Assembly (NCBI RefSeq): GCF_000299575.1
Contig: NZ_AMGO01000007.1
Span: forward strand, 1-64,000
Direction of reading: 5' to 3'
Length of the DNA: 64,000 nucleotides
DNA from: Oceaniovalibus guishaninsula JLT2003
Lineage (GTDB): Bacteria > Pseudomonadota > Alphaproteobacteria > Rhodobacterales > Rhodobacteraceae
Within the stretch, counting starts at the first letter, position 1, and each line of letters starts with the position of its first letter. This document shows positions 1 to 16,227 of this stretch, one piece after another. Position numbers and translations under genes: made by a program. The notes beneath the pieces are model-generated. The model saw only the letters and a list, made by a program, of their open reading frames with translations. It was not told where the DNA came from and ran no database searches.

Positions 1-1
1 T

Positions 2-25
2 GTCGTCAGCAAGATCCTCGCCTGA
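2..25 (+). CDS. possible 3' end of a plus-strand gene (partial)
   Basis: The first bases can be read as the last seven codons of a plus-strand gene (V-V-S-K-I-L-A) closed by TGA at 23-25. A hairpin follows ten bases later. No function can be assigned. The frame is inferred only from the stop codon lying just ahead of a terminator-like structure. Confidence 0.25.
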   Translation, partial: VVSKILA

Positions 26-34
26 GAAGGACAA

Positions 35-59
35 GGGGCGCCGGAATGTCCGGCGCCCC
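35..59. terminator. hairpin, probable bidirectional terminator
   Basis: A perfect 10-bp stem (GGGGCGCCGG / CCGGCGCCCC) with a 5-base loop. It sits between the end of the unseen plus-strand gene and the end of the convergent DUF892 gene. Neither side carries a long T tract, so it may act as a shared weak terminator or an mRNA-end stabiliser. Confidence 0.6.
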
Positions 60-85
60 TGTTCGACCGTTTTCACGGAAAAAGG

Positions 86-580
86 TCAGACCGCCTGCTT
101 GTTGACGGTCTGCGTGGCTATGGCGGTCATATGGCGATCGCCTTCATAATTCTGTTCCAGGGCTTCCTGAAGAATGGCCGCGTCGCCGTCCAGATCCAGC
201 CTGTTGGCGAAGGCCGCCAGACAGCCGTATCCCGCAATCGCATAGTGAACCATGCGCTGATACTGGGTGATGATCATCGCGTCGCGCACGTCCGGGCTGC
301 CGAATTCGGCGTCGAGGGCATGGGCCTTGGCTTCGCGCACCAGACCTTCCATGCCCTTGCAATGCTCGCCCGTCGGGTCGATGCCGTGATCCGCGCATAG
401 CTTCTGAAGCTGATCCATCCCTTTGCTGATACCGTTCACGCCGGCATTCAGCGCCTCGACCAACTCCTTGTCGTCGGCTGCCTTGGCAAGTTTGCCGGTC
501 GCGTCCAGCGACTGCTTGCACGCCGAATACATGTCCTGAAGCTGATCGAGATATACGTCCTTCAGCGAATTCATCGCCAT
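86..580 (-). CDS. DUF892 (YciE/YciF-type) ferritin-like protein
   Basis: A 164-residue all-helical protein of the DUF892 family, which is related to ferritin-like four-helix bundles and to the stress-induced E. coli YciE/YciF proteins. The first helix carries the family pattern Y-L-D-Q-L-Q-D-M-Y, and an A-x-A-H-A-L-D segment lies near residue 95. Members are thought to act in general stress, but their chemistry is not established. The start was set at the ATG at 580 because AAGGAGAC lies just upstream. A longer reading frame would run through the tRNA-Trp gene. The gene converges on the hairpin at 35-59 and diverges from tRNA-Trp. It appears to be transcribed alone. Confidence 0.85.
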   Translation of the reverse strand: MAMNSLKDVYLDQLQDMYSACKQSLDATGKLAKAADDKELVEALNAGVNGISKGMDQLQKLCADHGIDPTGEHCKGMEGLVREAKAHALDAEFGSPDVRDAMIITQYQRMVHYAIAGYGCLAAFANRLDLDGDAAILQEALEQNYEGDRHMTAIATQTVNKQAV

Positions 581-652
581 ACCGGTCTCCTTCGCGGCTG
601 TTGAAAATCCGTTGGCCAACGTGCCCTGGGGATCGAAGTTCCGGCGCGACGC

Positions 653-681
653 TTGACCCTGAACCTGCCAGCAAGTAATCC
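653..681 (+). promoter_or_regulatory. promoter of tRNA-Trp
   Basis: TTGACC at 653-658 and TAATCC at 676-681, separated by exactly 17 bases, form a good sigma-70-type promoter. The -10 element ends 12 bases before the tRNA, so transcription would start about six bases ahead of the mature 5' end. Confidence 0.7.
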
Positions 682-693
682 CCGGATCGGCAT

Positions 694-769
694 AGGGGTT
701 TAGCTCAGTTGGTAGAGCATCGGTCTCCAAAACCGAGGGTCGTGGGTTCGAGTCCCTCAGCCCCTGCCA
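694..769 (+). tRNA. tRNA-Trp (anticodon CCA)
   Basis: A 76-base cloverleaf. The acceptor AGGGGTT pairs with AGCCCCT, the anticodon stem is TCGGT/ACCGA with loop CTCCAAA (anticodon at 727-729), the T arm is canonical, and the CCA end is encoded at 767-769. A tRNA-Trp just ahead of secE-nusG is a classic bacterial arrangement. Confidence 0.97.
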
Positions 770-776
770 ATCGCGA

Positions 777-1130
777 TTACGACGCGCAGCCGTCATCCTT
801 GGCGGGATCGTGCCCCCAGTTCATCAGCGAATAGCGCCAGTCGGAATTGGCCATATCCTCATCCGGGCCTCCCTGAGCACAGTGTCGCTTGATGTAGCCG
901 ACGACCTTGGCCATGTGATCCCAGTCATCGTCGGTCAGGTCGGCCTTGTTGGTGCGCTTGATCTTCACGATCCGCCGCCCTGACGCGTGTCCCGTCGATT
1001 CGCCTGACCCCTCCTTCTGACCGACCTGCTTGCTCTCGTCGGTCTCCAGCCAGTCCTCGATTTCCTTGGGGGCCATGTTGACCAGATCGCCCCATTCGTC
1101 CCAGATTTCGTCGTGCGATTTCGATGACAT
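777..1130 (-). CDS. DUF3140 family protein
   Basis: A 117-residue acidic and basic soluble protein that fits the DUF3140 family. It has an N-terminal block D-E-I-W-D-E-W-G-D-L-V-N-M and a central K-I-K-R-T-N-K-A-D-L-T-D-D-D-W segment, and ends with a W-R-Y-S-L-M-N-W-G-H-D-P segment. The biochemical role of the family is unknown; it is typically a small stand-alone gene. GGGAGGA precedes the chosen ATG at 1130, and the longer upstream frame has no ribosome-binding site. The gene lies between tRNA-Trp (convergent, 7 bases away) and secE (divergent, 112 bases), so its promoter region is shared with secE. Confidence 0.75.
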   Translation of the reverse strand: MSSKSHDEIWDEWGDLVNMAPKEIEDWLETDESKQVGQKEGSGESTGHASGRRIVKIKRTNKADLTDDDWDHMAKVVGYIKRHCAQGGPDEDMANSDWRYSLMNWGHDPAKDDGCAS

Positions 1131-1189
1131 CGGATCCTCCCTCGTCACGGAAAACGGCAGTCGTGGATTGCGGGTTCCGGTGTTGCGGC

Positions 1190-1218
1190 TTGAAACCGGC
1201 GGACGCAACGCGTAGGTG
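1190..1218 (+). promoter_or_regulatory. candidate promoter of secE-nusG
   Basis: TTGAAA at 1190-1195 and TAGGTG at 1213-1218 are separated by 17 bases and lie 24 bases before the secE start codon. The -35 is good but the -10 is poor, so this is tentative. Confidence 0.3.
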
Positions 1219-1242
1219 CAACCGACCGAGAAGGAACCGCGC

Positions 1243-1443
1243 ATGGCGACCAGGACCAATCCGCTTCAGTTCATCCAGCAGACCCGCGCCGAGATCGCCA
1301 AGGTCGTCTGGCCGACCCGGCGCGAGGTGTTGCTGACGACCGTGATGGTGTTCATCATGGCGACCCTGACGGCGGTGTTCTTCTTTGCGGTCGATTTCAT
1401 CATCCGGCAGGGTCTGCAATTCATCCTGACGATGTTCGGCTGA
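1243..1443 (+). CDS. secE: preprotein translocase subunit SecE
   Basis: The small inner-membrane clamp subunit of the SecYEG protein-export channel. The 66-residue product is the usual single-span form: a short amphipathic N-terminus with the conserved core E-I-A-K-V-V-W-P-T-R-R-E (about residues 16-27), then one membrane helix ending near the C-terminus. The ATG at 1243 is preferred over a GTG at 1216 because it has AAGGAA upstream and gives the normal family length. nusG follows 162 bases later in the same direction, the standard secE-nusG pairing. Confidence 0.95.
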   Translation: MATRTNPLQFIQQTRAEIAKVVWPTRREVLLTTVMVFIMATLTAVFFFAVDFIIRQGLQFILTMFG

Positions 1444-1605
1444 CGGGGTGCCCCGCGGCCCTTGCCATTGAGCGGGGCGGACGATAACAGGGCGCTGGTT
1501 TTCGGACCGGGGCGCGCGGCGATTCGGCATGCGCGCTCGTGTCCGCGAAGCAGGCAGCCCGCGCTGCCGTGATTGCAAGAAACTCGACGAAGGACAGGCG
1601 CAGAC

Positions 1606-2139
1606 ATGGCCAAACGGTGGTATTCGGTAAGCGTGCTGTCGAACTTCGAGAAGAAGATCGCCGAACAGATCCGGTCCGAGGTTTCCGAGAAGGGACTCGA
1701 GGACGAGATCGACGAGGTTCTCGTTCCGACCGAGGAGGTGATCGAGATCCGGCGCGGCAAGAAAGTGACGACGGAACGTCGTTTCATGCCCGGTTACGTG
1801 CTGGTGCATATGGAAATGAGCGATCGCGGCTTTCATCTGATCAGCCAGATCAACCGCGTGACCGGTTTCCTGGGTCCGCAGGGCCGCCCCATGCCGATGC
1901 GAGACGCCGAGGTGCAACAGATCCTCGGCCGCGTTCAGGAGGGCGAGGAAGCGCCGCGCACCCTGATCTCGTTCGATACCGGCGAGAAGGTGAAGGTGAC
2001 GGACGGCCCCTTCGAAGGTTTCGACGGCATGGTCGAAGACGTGGACGAGGACGCGCAGCGTCTGAAGGTCAGCGTGTCGATCTTCGGCCGGGCGACCCCG
2101 GTGGAGCTGGAATACACTCAGGTTTCCAAGCAGATCTGA
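1606..2139 (+). CDS. nusG: transcription termination/antitermination protein NusG
   Basis: A 177-residue NusG, which binds the RNA polymerase clamp through its N-terminal domain and Rho or ribosomal protein S10 through its KOW domain. The N-terminus [12 protein letters not shown] is typical of the NGN domain (to about residue 110). The C-terminal KOW motif is visible as [13 protein letters not shown] (about residues 127-139). The start is at 1606, preceded by AAGGACAG. An upstream in-frame extension (to 1573) lacks family similarity. The 162 bases between secE and nusG show no gene. Confidence 0.97.
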   Translation: MAKRWYSVSVLSNFEKKIAEQIRSEVSEKGLEDEIDEVLVPTEEVIEIRRGKKVTTERRFMPGYVLVHMEMSDRGFHLISQINRVTGFLGPQGRPMPMRDAEVQQILGRVQEGEEAPRTLISFDTGEKVKVTDGPFEGFDGMVEDVDEDAQRLKVSVSIFGRATPVELEYTQVSKQI

Positions 2140-2234
2140 GGTTCGACGTGGGAGGGGCGACCCGAACCACGGCATAGCCCTTCGGGGCCCATGTAGGGCG
2201 GACAGCGATCCGCCGCGAAGAAGGAGAAGGCCAG

Positions 2235-2660
2235 ATGGCCAAGAAGAAGATCGGCAGCCTCAAGCTGCAAGTAAAGGCGGGGCAGGCCAATCCTTCGCCG
2301 CCCGTCGGCCCGGCGCTGGGTCAGCGCGGCATCAACATCATGGAATTCTGCAAGGCGTTCAACGCCCGCACGCAGGAGATGGAGACCGGCGCGCCGACCC
2401 CGGTGGTCATCACCTATTATCAGGACAAGTCCTTCACGATGGACATCAAGACGCCGCCGGCGTCCTATTACCTGAAAAAGGCCGCCAAGGTGACATCCGG
2501 GTCCAAGACCACCGGCCGCAGCAATGTCGGCAGCGTGTCGCTCAAGCAGGTGCGCGAGATCGCCGAAGCGAAGATGAAGGATCTCAACGCCACCGACGTC
2601 GAGAGCGCGATGAAGATCATCGTCGGATCCGCGGCGTCCATGGGTATCGAGGTGAAGTGA
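2235..2660 (+). CDS. rplK: 50S ribosomal protein L11
   Basis: L11 binds the GTPase-associated centre of 23S rRNA and forms the base of the L7/L12 stalk. It is also needed for the stringent response. The 141-residue product has the expected length. It has the N-terminal proline-rich helix region ([13 protein letters not shown], residues 22-34) and the C-terminal RNA-binding domain from about residue 70. AAGGAGAAGG precedes the ATG. The stop overlaps the rplA start (TGATG), so the two genes are translationally coupled. The 95 bases after nusG probably carry an internal promoter or leader. Confidence 0.98.
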   Translation: MAKKKIGSLKLQVKAGQANPSPPVGPALGQRGINIMEFCKAFNARTQEMETGAPTPVVITYYQDKSFTMDIKTPPASYYLKKAAKVTSGSKTTGRSNVGSVSLKQVREIAEAKMKDLNATDVESAMKIIVGSAASMGIEVK

Positions 2661-3358
2661 TGGCAAAGCTGGGAAAACGCGCGCAGGCCGCCCGCAAGGC
2701 CGTCGAGGGGAAATCGAACCTGACGGTCGAGGAAGCCGTGGCGCTGGTTAAGGCGAATGCCAGTGCCAAGTTCGACGAAACCGTCGAGATTGCGATGAAT
2801 CTGGGCGTCGATCCGCGCCATGCGGACCAGATGGTTCGTGGCACGGTGAACCTGCCCAACGGCACCGGCAAGGCCGTCCGTGTGGCGGTCTTCGCGCGCG
2901 GCGCCAAGGCCGAGGAGGCCGAGAAGGCCGGGGCCGACATCGTGGGCGCCGAGGATCTGATGGAACAGATCCAGGGCGGCAAGATCGACTTCGACCGTTG
3001 CATCGCGACGCCGGACATGATGCCGATCGTCGGGCGTCTGGGCAAGATTCTGGGTCCGCGCAACCTGATGCCGAACCCCAAGGTCGGAACGGTGACGATG
3101 GATGTGGCCGAGGCGGTCGAGGCCGCCAAGGGCGGTCAGGTGCAGTTCAAGGCCGAGAAGGCCGGCGTTATCCATGCAGGCATCGGCAAGGCATCCTTCG
3201 ATGAAGCCAAGCTGGTCGAGAACATCCGCGCCTTCGTCGAGGCCGTGGGGCGCGCCAAACCGACGGGCGCCAAGGGCACCTACATGCGGCAGGTCGCGCT
3301 GACCTCGACCATGGGGCCGGGCGTGACCGTCGATGTGGCCAGCGCCACCGGCAACTGA
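2660..3358 (+). CDS. rplA: 50S ribosomal protein L1
   Basis: L1 forms the mobile L1 stalk that helps release deacylated tRNA. In many bacteria it represses its own rplK-rplA mRNA. The 232-residue protein carries the signature [20 protein letters not shown] near residues 122-141 and the typical N-terminus with V-E-E-A-V. The ATG at 2660 overlaps the rplK stop codon. An alternative GTG at 2657 would add one residue and is less likely. The structured leader of rplJ begins right after the stop. Confidence 0.98.
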   Translation: MAKLGKRAQAARKAVEGKSNLTVEEAVALVKANASAKFDETVEIAMNLGVDPRHADQMVRGTVNLPNGTGKAVRVAVFARGAKAEEAEKAGADIVGAEDLMEQIQGGKIDFDRCIATPDMMPIVGRLGKILGPRNLMPNPKVGTVTMDVAEAVEAAKGGQVQFKAEKAGVIHAGIGKASFDEAKLVENIRAFVEAVGRAKPTGAKGTYMRQVALTSTMGPGVTVDVASATGN

Positions 3359-3649
3359 ACGGCAAGAAAAGAGGTGTCGGGGTTTGCAATTCCCGGCGCG
3401 TCATACTAGAGAGCGCACGGCGGGGGACCGGATTCGGTGCCCCGTCTTTCGTCCGAGACGGCGGGTGGTTCTTCGGAACCTCAATATCCTGCCATAGACG
3501 GGAAACAGCCGGATCTTCCTGAGGGTTCCTTGGGTCGTTTGTCTTTCCCCGTTCAGTAAGGACTTCGGCGCCCGTTCGTGGGGCCGAGCATGAGCCGAGA
3601 GGATCTTCCTCTCAATGGCGGGGTATCCCGCCAGAACTTGGAGTGAACT
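3359..3649 (+). promoter_or_regulatory. structured leader of rplJ-rplL (probable L10 leader)
   Basis: The 291 bases ahead of rplJ hold no gene but several strong hairpins. These are GGTTC-TTCG-GAACC at 3467-3480, a 7-bp stem GAGAGGA/TCCTCTC at 3597-3613, and GGCGGG/CCCGCC with a 4-base loop at 3617-3632, just before the GGAG ribosome-binding site. An imperfect GGGG...CCCC hairpin lies at about 3423-3443. In other bacteria an mRNA leader at this place is bound by the L10(L7/L12)4 complex to repress translation. I infer the same autoregulation here from position and structure, not from a motif search. Confidence 0.6.
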
Positions 3650-4168
3650 GTGGATAGAGCCCAGAAAGAGAAAGTGGTCGAGGAACTCGGCCAGATCTTC
3701 GAAAGCTCTGGCGTCGTGGTGGTTGCACACTACGCGGGTCTCACGGTCGTCGAGATGCAGGATCTGCGGTCGCGCATGCGTGCGGCAGGTGGATCCGTGC
3801 GTGTTGCCAAGAACAAGCTCGCCAAGATCGCCCTTGAAGGCAAGCCGGGCGCAAGCATCGGCAAGCTTTTGACGGGCATGACTGTCCTGTCCTATTCCGA
3901 AGACCCGGTGGCTGCGGCCAAGGTGGCGGACGAATACGCGAAGTCGAATCCGAAATTCGAGATTCTCGGCGGCGCGATGGGCGAGACGGCATTGGATGTC
4001 GCCGGTGTGAAGGCCGTCGCACAGCTGCCCAGCCGCGAGGAGCTTATCGCTTCGGTGGTTGCGTGTATCGGTGCGCCTGCCAGCAGCATCGCCGGTGCCA
4101 TCGGCGCGCCTGCCAGCAACATCGCCAGCATCCTTTCGACGATCGAGGAAAGGGCGGAAGCCGCCTGA
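3650..4168 (+). CDS. rplJ: 50S ribosomal protein L10
   Basis: L10 anchors the L7/L12 dimers to the ribosome. The 172-residue product begins at a GTG (3650) with the family start [12 protein letters not shown], placed 6 bases after GGAG. The core [10 protein letters not shown] and L-R-x-x-M-R-A-A-G-G-S segments (about residues 25-50) match the family, and the C-terminal helix that carries L7/L12 dimers is present. Two near-repeats, [11 protein letters not shown] and [11 protein letters not shown], sit at about residues 141-162. rplL follows after 60 bases. Confidence 0.97.
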   Translation: MDRAQKEKVVEELGQIFESSGVVVVAHYAGLTVVEMQDLRSRMRAAGGSVRVAKNKLAKIALEGKPGASIGKLLTGMTVLSYSEDPVAAAKVADEYAKSNPKFEILGGAMGETALDVAGVKAVAQLPSREELIASVVACIGAPASSIAGAIGAPASNIASILSTIEERAEAA

Positions 4169-4228
4169 TCCCCGTGGACCAATCGCAATCGCGATGTCGG
4201 AATACACCTTAACGAACTGGAAACCAAA

Positions 4229-4609
4229 ATGGCCGATCTGAAGAAACTCGCCGAAGAGATCGTGGGTCTGACCCTTCTCGAAGCGCAGGAACTGAAAACC
4301 ATCCTCAAGGACGAATACGGCATCGAGCCCGCCGCCGGCGGCGCGGTCATGATGGCGGGCCCCGCGGGCGATGCCGGCGGTGCCGCCGCCGAGGAGCAGA
4401 CCGAGTTCGACGTGATCCTGAAATCTGCCGGTGCGCAGAAAATCAACGTCATCAAGGAAGTCCGCGCCATCACCGGTCTTGGCCTGAAAGAAGCCAAGGA
4501 TCTGGTCGAGGCCGGCGGCAAGGCCGTCAAGGAGCAGGTCTCCAAGACCGAAGCCGAAGACATCAAGTCCAAGCTCGAAGCGGCCGGGGCCGAAGTCGAA
4601 CTGAAGTAA
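4229..4609 (+). CDS. rplL: 50S ribosomal protein L7/L12
   Basis: The stalk protein that recruits and activates translational GTPases. It has 126 residues, with the N-terminal dimerisation and L10-binding helix ([12 protein letters not shown]), an Ala/Gly-rich hinge around residues 35-52, and the C-terminal factor-binding domain with T-E-F-D-V-I-L and [21 protein letters not shown] terminator-type hairpin follows 33 bases after the stop. This suggests that much of the rplJL transcript ends before the glycosyltransferase gene. Confidence 0.98.
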   Translation: MADLKKLAEEIVGLTLLEAQELKTILKDEYGIEPAAGGAVMMAGPAGDAGGAAAEEQTEFDVILKSAGAQKINVIKEVRAITGLGLKEAKDLVEAGGKAVKEQVSKTEAEDIKSKLEAAGAEVELK

Positions 4610-4642
4610 GGGCCGCTTCCGCACTGCGGTGCGGGCGGTTGC

Positions 4643-4674
4643 GCGGGGCCGGTCCATCGGCCCCGCTTGCATTT
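4643..4674 (+). terminator. terminator after rplL
   Basis: A 9-bp perfect stem GCGGGGCCG / CGGCCCCGC with a 6-base loop (4643-4666), followed by the T-rich stretch TTGCATTT. It lies upstream of the glycosyltransferase start. This makes the ATG at 4629 unlikely as that gene's start and places an attenuation point inside the ribosomal/RNA polymerase cluster. Confidence 0.7.
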
Positions 4675-4691
4675 CTGGCGGAGCGGGCACC

Positions 4692-5786
4692 TTGACCGAT
4701 CGGACATACTACTTCGCGATCGTCGAGACGCTGGAAGTATACGGAGGGTTGAACATCCTCTTCGATTTCATGTCCGTTCTTCAAGCCGGCGGCTATCGGG
4801 TCGCGCCCCTGTATCGGTCCCGGTATTACCGTTATCCTTTCGCCCCCTTCGATGGGCCGGCCTTCTACAGTCCTGATCTGCCCGGACGGGTCGAACCGTG
4901 GTATCGTTATCGCGGCGGGATCGCCCAGAAGCGGGCACGGGTCCGCAACATGGCACGGGGTTTCAAGCCGAACGCTTTGGCCAAGATACGGCAGAGCGAT
5001 GTGCTCGTCGTGCCGGATTTCGCCTATGATCGCTATGCCGCTGCGTTTCCCGACATGGAAATCGTGGTGATGGTGCAGAACGTCGTCGGTTTTCTGCGTC
5101 CGTGGTTGCGTGACAACCAGGGCGGCGACCGAATCCTCGACCGTGCCAGATTGCTGGTCTGCATATCCCAGGTTTGCGTCGATGTTGCGCAGACGTTGGT
5201 CCCTGCGGAGCGGTGTGCCGCACTTCACCTGCCGGTCGCCTCGCCCGAATTGACCTATACCCCTGAAAAGAAGATGCAGATTGCCTATATGACCCGGAGG
5301 CGCAGCCAGGAGGTGGATTTCGTCACGACGATGTTGCGCGCCATGCCCGAGATGCGCGATGTCGAGTTTGTGAAGATCGAGAACATGTCTTTGAACGAGG
5401 TGCATCTGGTCATGCGGGATGCGCTCGTCTACCTGTCGTTTTCCGAACGGGAAGGTTTCGGTCTTCCTCCGGCCGAAGCGATGTTGGCAGGTTGTATCGT
5501 GGTCGGTTATACGGGCGTCGGTGGCAACGAATATTTCGACGAGACGACGGGGATCGTGATCGAGGATGGCGATGTCGTGTCGTTCGCGCGCGCCGTGGCG
5601 GCTGTTGTGAAGGAATATCGCGTCGATCCGACGCGTCTGGACCGGATGCGGCGGGCAGCCTCGCGTAGTCTGGCGCAAAGATATGACAGGGACGCATCGC
5701 ATCGGCAATTGCTGGACATCTGGCACAAGCTCGACGCATCGCTCGATGCGGACCGTATTGACGAAAGGGTAGCGATTTCCGCGTGA
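4692..5786 (+). CDS. glycosyltransferase, group 4 (GT-B) type
   Basis: A predicted sugar transferase of the GT4-like GT-B fold. The 364-residue protein opens with an N-terminal Rossmann-like domain including Y-G-G-L-N. The C-terminal domain carries the nucleotide-sugar-binding E-x7-E signature as S-E-R-E-G-F-G-L-P-P-A-E-A-M (about residues 251-264), then G-T/G-V-G-G-N-E-Y-F. Substrate and acceptor are not predictable; a role in surface polysaccharide is the usual one. I chose the TTG at 4692 because GGAG lies upstream and because the ATG at 4629 precedes the terminator hairpin. Its location between rplL and rpoB is not the standard arrangement. Two 60-base samples (4741-4800, 5041-5100) count at 55% GC, against 58% and 70% in two rpoB samples, so foreign origin is possible but not shown. 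Confidence 0.85.
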   Translation: MTDRTYYFAIVETLEVYGGLNILFDFMSVLQAGGYRVAPLYRSRYYRYPFAPFDGPAFYSPDLPGRVEPWYRYRGGIAQKRARVRNMARGFKPNALAKIRQSDVLVVPDFAYDRYAAAFPDMEIVVMVQNVVGFLRPWLRDNQGGDRILDRARLLVCISQVCVDVAQTLVPAERCAALHLPVASPELTYTPEKKMQIAYMTRRRSQEVDFVTTMLRAMPEMRDVEFVKIENMSLNEVHLVMRDALVYLSFSEREGFGLPPAEAMLAGCIVVGYTGVGGNEYFDETTGIVIEDGDVVSFARAVAAVVKEYRVDPTRLDRMRRAASRSLAQRYDRDASHRQLLDIWHKLDASLDADRIDERVAISA

Positions 5787-5806
5787 GACAACCTATGGCT
5801 TGAACC

Positions 5807-5902
5807 GACCTTGCCAAGCGCATCCGCGGGATGCGTTTCGCAAGGTCCGGCGATCGCATCGGGCGGGGCGTTCTGGGATGCGCCCCTCGGATGGATGCGA
5901 TC
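5807..5902 (+). promoter_or_regulatory. two strong hairpins in the rpoB leader
   Basis: The 191 bases before rpoB hold two stem-loops in a row. The first (5807-5846) pairs GACCTTGC with GCAAGGTC, and inside an internal loop CGCATCC with GGATGCG. The second (5852-5902) pairs GATCGCATC with GATGCGATC (9 bp perfect) and encloses a GGGGCG/CGCCCC hairpin. Neither is followed by a T tract. They could be an RNA processing site, an attenuator or a binding site for feedback control of rpoBC. The function is inferred from position only. Confidence 0.5.
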
Positions 5903-5977
5903 CGACCTCTACAGGGGATGCCCGCCGTCGACCCAACGGCCGGCAGCCCCGCACAGGACTGAAGGACAACACTCCAA

Positions 5978-10123
<4,146 letters not shown>

Positions 10124-10175
10124 GGCCACCGGCCTCGCTCACCCTTCCTTCGGCACCCCTTTCTAAGGACAAGAG

Positions 10176-14420
<4,245 letters not shown>

Positions 14421-14443
14421 GCGCCGATGCACTGAAACCGAAA

Positions 14444-14469
14444 GGCCCCCGCGATGCGGGGGCCTTTTT
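14444..14469. terminator. terminator of rpoBC, shared with sitD
   Basis: A perfect 9-bp stem GGCCCCCGC / GCGGGGGCC with a 3-base loop, followed by TTTTT on the plus strand. On the minus strand the stem is followed by TTTCGGTTT. It therefore also serves the convergent sitABCD operon, which ends 22 bases away. Confidence 0.92.
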
Positions 14470-14491
14470 CGTCAGGCCAGACGGCTGCGGT

Positions 14492-15340
14492 TCATACGCT
14501 GCCGCGTGCGGCGGTCCGCGATGTGCGATGCGTGATCGCCAGACGGCGTAGGAAGGCGGCGATGAAGATCGCGGTCAGCACCAGAACGATCGTTGCTGCC
14601 GGCGCGCTGTCGATGAAAAAGCTGGCATAGGTTCCCGCCAGCATCCCGCCAAGACAGACCGCCACCGACACCACCAGCATCCAGCCAAAGCTGCGCACTG
14701 TCAGGAAGGCGATGGCGCCAGGCGTCACCAGCAGCGCCACGGCAAGGATCAGCCCGGTCGAGGACAGGGTGGAAACGATGGTTAGCGACAGCGCGCCGAG
14801 CAGTCCGTAATGCAGCAGCCCGACATGCAGACCCGATGCCTGCGCCTGCGCCGGATCGAAGGCATGCAGCAACAGGTCGCGCCACTTCAGCACCAGCATC
14901 AACGAAACGACCGCCCCGATCAGCCCCGACGTCCACAAGTCGCGGGCCCCGACCCCCAGCATGTTGCCGAACAGGACATGGTCCAGATGCTCGTTCGTCG
15001 TGATCGAGGTGTAAAGGACGATGCCCACGCCGAACATGCCCGAAAAGACCACGCCCATGACCGTGTCCTGCTTGACCCGGCTGTTGCGCGACAGAAATCC
15101 CGTCGCCAGCGCGCAGGTCATCCCCGCCGCGAACGCGCCGACGATCAACGGCAGTCCCAACATCCAGGCCAGCACGATGCCCGGCAGCGTCGCATGGCTA
15201 ACCGCATCGCCCATCAGCGCCCAGCCTTTCAAAACCATATAGCACGACAGCAGCGCGGTCGGCGGCGCGACCAGCAGGCAGATCCAGAAGGCGTTCTGCA
15301 TGAACGGAAACTGGAAGGGCAGCAGCAGTGTGTCGATCAC
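14492..15340 (-). CDS. sitD: manganese/iron ABC transporter permease SitD
   Basis: An integral membrane permease of the ABC-3 family for manganese or ferrous iron. The 282-residue product has about eight predicted membrane helices and the family features C-Y-M-V-L-K-G-W-A-L-M-G-D-A-V-S-H-A and L-L-V-T-P-G-A-I-A. It starts at a GTG (15340) that overlaps the stop of sitC (GTGA), which indicates translational coupling. A longer minus-strand frame continues upstream but only overlaps sitC in another frame. SitC and SitD presumably form a heterodimeric channel driven by SitB. Confidence 0.93.
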   Translation of the reverse strand: MIDTLLLPFQFPFMQNAFWICLLVAPPTALLSCYMVLKGWALMGDAVSHATLPGIVLAWMLGLPLIVGAFAAGMTCALATGFLSRNSRVKQDTVMGVVFSGMFGVGIVLYTSITTNEHLDHVLFGNMLGVGARDLWTSGLIGAVVSLMLVLKWRDLLLHAFDPAQAQASGLHVGLLHYGLLGALSLTIVSTLSSTGLILAVALLVTPGAIAFLTVRSFGWMLVVSVAVCLGGMLAGTYASFFIDSAPAATIVLVLTAIFIAAFLRRLAITHRTSRTAARGSV

Positions 15341-16227
15341 GGCCGCAGATCCCTCGCTGCCGGTTCGGTTCCGGGTGTCGCCAGCACTCGCTGGGCCCGG
15401 CGCCGTGCGGCCAGCATTCCGTGCTTCGGCGCCAGCACCACCGCCACCAGGAAAATCAGCGTCTGAAGCGTGACGATGATGCCCCCCGTCGCCCCGTCGA
15501 GGAAATAACTGGCATAGGCCCCCAGAAAGCTGGTGATCGTTCCGATCAGGACAGAGACCACGATCAGCCGCGGAAAGCGGTCGCAAAGCAGATAGGCGGT
15601 AGCCCCCGGCGTGACCACCAGCGCGATCACCAGAAACGCGCCGACCGTCATCATCGCCGCGACGATAGCCGCCGACAGCAGGATGAAGAACATCGCCTTC
15701 AGCACGTCGGGGCGCAGGCCGATGGTGCGGGCATGGTTTTCGTCGAAGAAGACAACCGTCAGATCGCGCCATTTCGTCAGCAGCACCCCCAGGCTGACGA
15801 AGCCGATGATCGCCAGTTGCAGGGTGTCGCCCGGTGTGATCGCCAGGATGTTGCCCATGATGATCGTCTGGATGCTGACCGACATCGGCGACAGTGACAC
15901 CATGAACAGCCCCAGTCCGAAGAATGCGGTGAAGATGATGCCGATGATGACGTCGATCTTTAGTCCCGACCGCCCCGACAGGAACAGCATCGACCCCGCC
16001 GCAAGGCCCCCGGCGACAAAGGCGCCCAAGGCAAAGGGAAGTCCGAGAATATAGGCCCCCGCGACGCCCGGCACGACCGAGTGGGAAAGCGCATCGCCGA
16101 TCAACGACCAGCCTTTCAGCATCAGATAGCACGACAGGAACGCGCAGACGCCGCCCACAAGCGCCGACACCCACATCGCGTTGAACATATAGCTATAGGT
16201 GAAGGGTTCGGTCAGCAGATCGATCAT
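15337..16227 (-). CDS. sitC: manganese/iron ABC transporter permease SitC
   Basis: The partner permease of SitD, 296 residues, with about eight membrane helices. It carries the ABC-3 hallmark [18 protein letters not shown] near residues 33-50, the cytoplasmic K-W-R-D-L-T-V coupling region and V-V-T-P-G-A-T-A-Y. The ATG at 16227 overlaps the sitB stop by four bases (ATGA). The C-terminus is a short charged tail (R-R-R-A-Q-R). Metal specificity (Mn2+ against Fe2+) cannot be told from the permease alone. Confidence 0.94.
   Translation of the reverse strand: MIDLLTEPFTYSYMFNAMWVSALVGGVCAFLSCYLMLKGWSLIGDALSHSVVPGVAGAYILGLPFALGAFVAGGLAAGSMLFLSGRSGLKIDVIIGIIFTAFFGLGLFMVSLSPMSVSIQTIIMGNILAITPGDTLQLAIIGFVSLGVLLTKWRDLTVVFFDENHARTIGLRPDVLKAMFFILLSAAIVAAMMTVGAFLVIALVVTPGATAYLLCDRFPRLIVVSVLIGTITSFLGAYASYFLDGATGGIIVTLQTLIFLVAVVLAPKHGMLAARRRAQRVLATPGTEPAARDLRP

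Noticed and set aside
581-796. Upstream extension of the DUF892 frame
   Set aside because: It would read through the tRNA-Trp gene; the ATG at 580 with AAGGAGAC is the natural start.
4141-4168. Frameshift in rplJ because of repeated I-G-A-P-A-S segments
   Set aside because: The repeat is in frame and the protein has normal length and ending.
4629-4691. ATG at 4629 as the start of the glycosyltransferase
   Set aside because: It lies before a terminator hairpin and the extra residues do not resemble the family; TTG 4692 with GGAG upstream fits better.
15341-16174. Long upstream extension of the sitD frame
   Set aside because: It overlaps sitC in another frame. The GTG at 15340 coupled to the sitC stop gives the normal SitD length.
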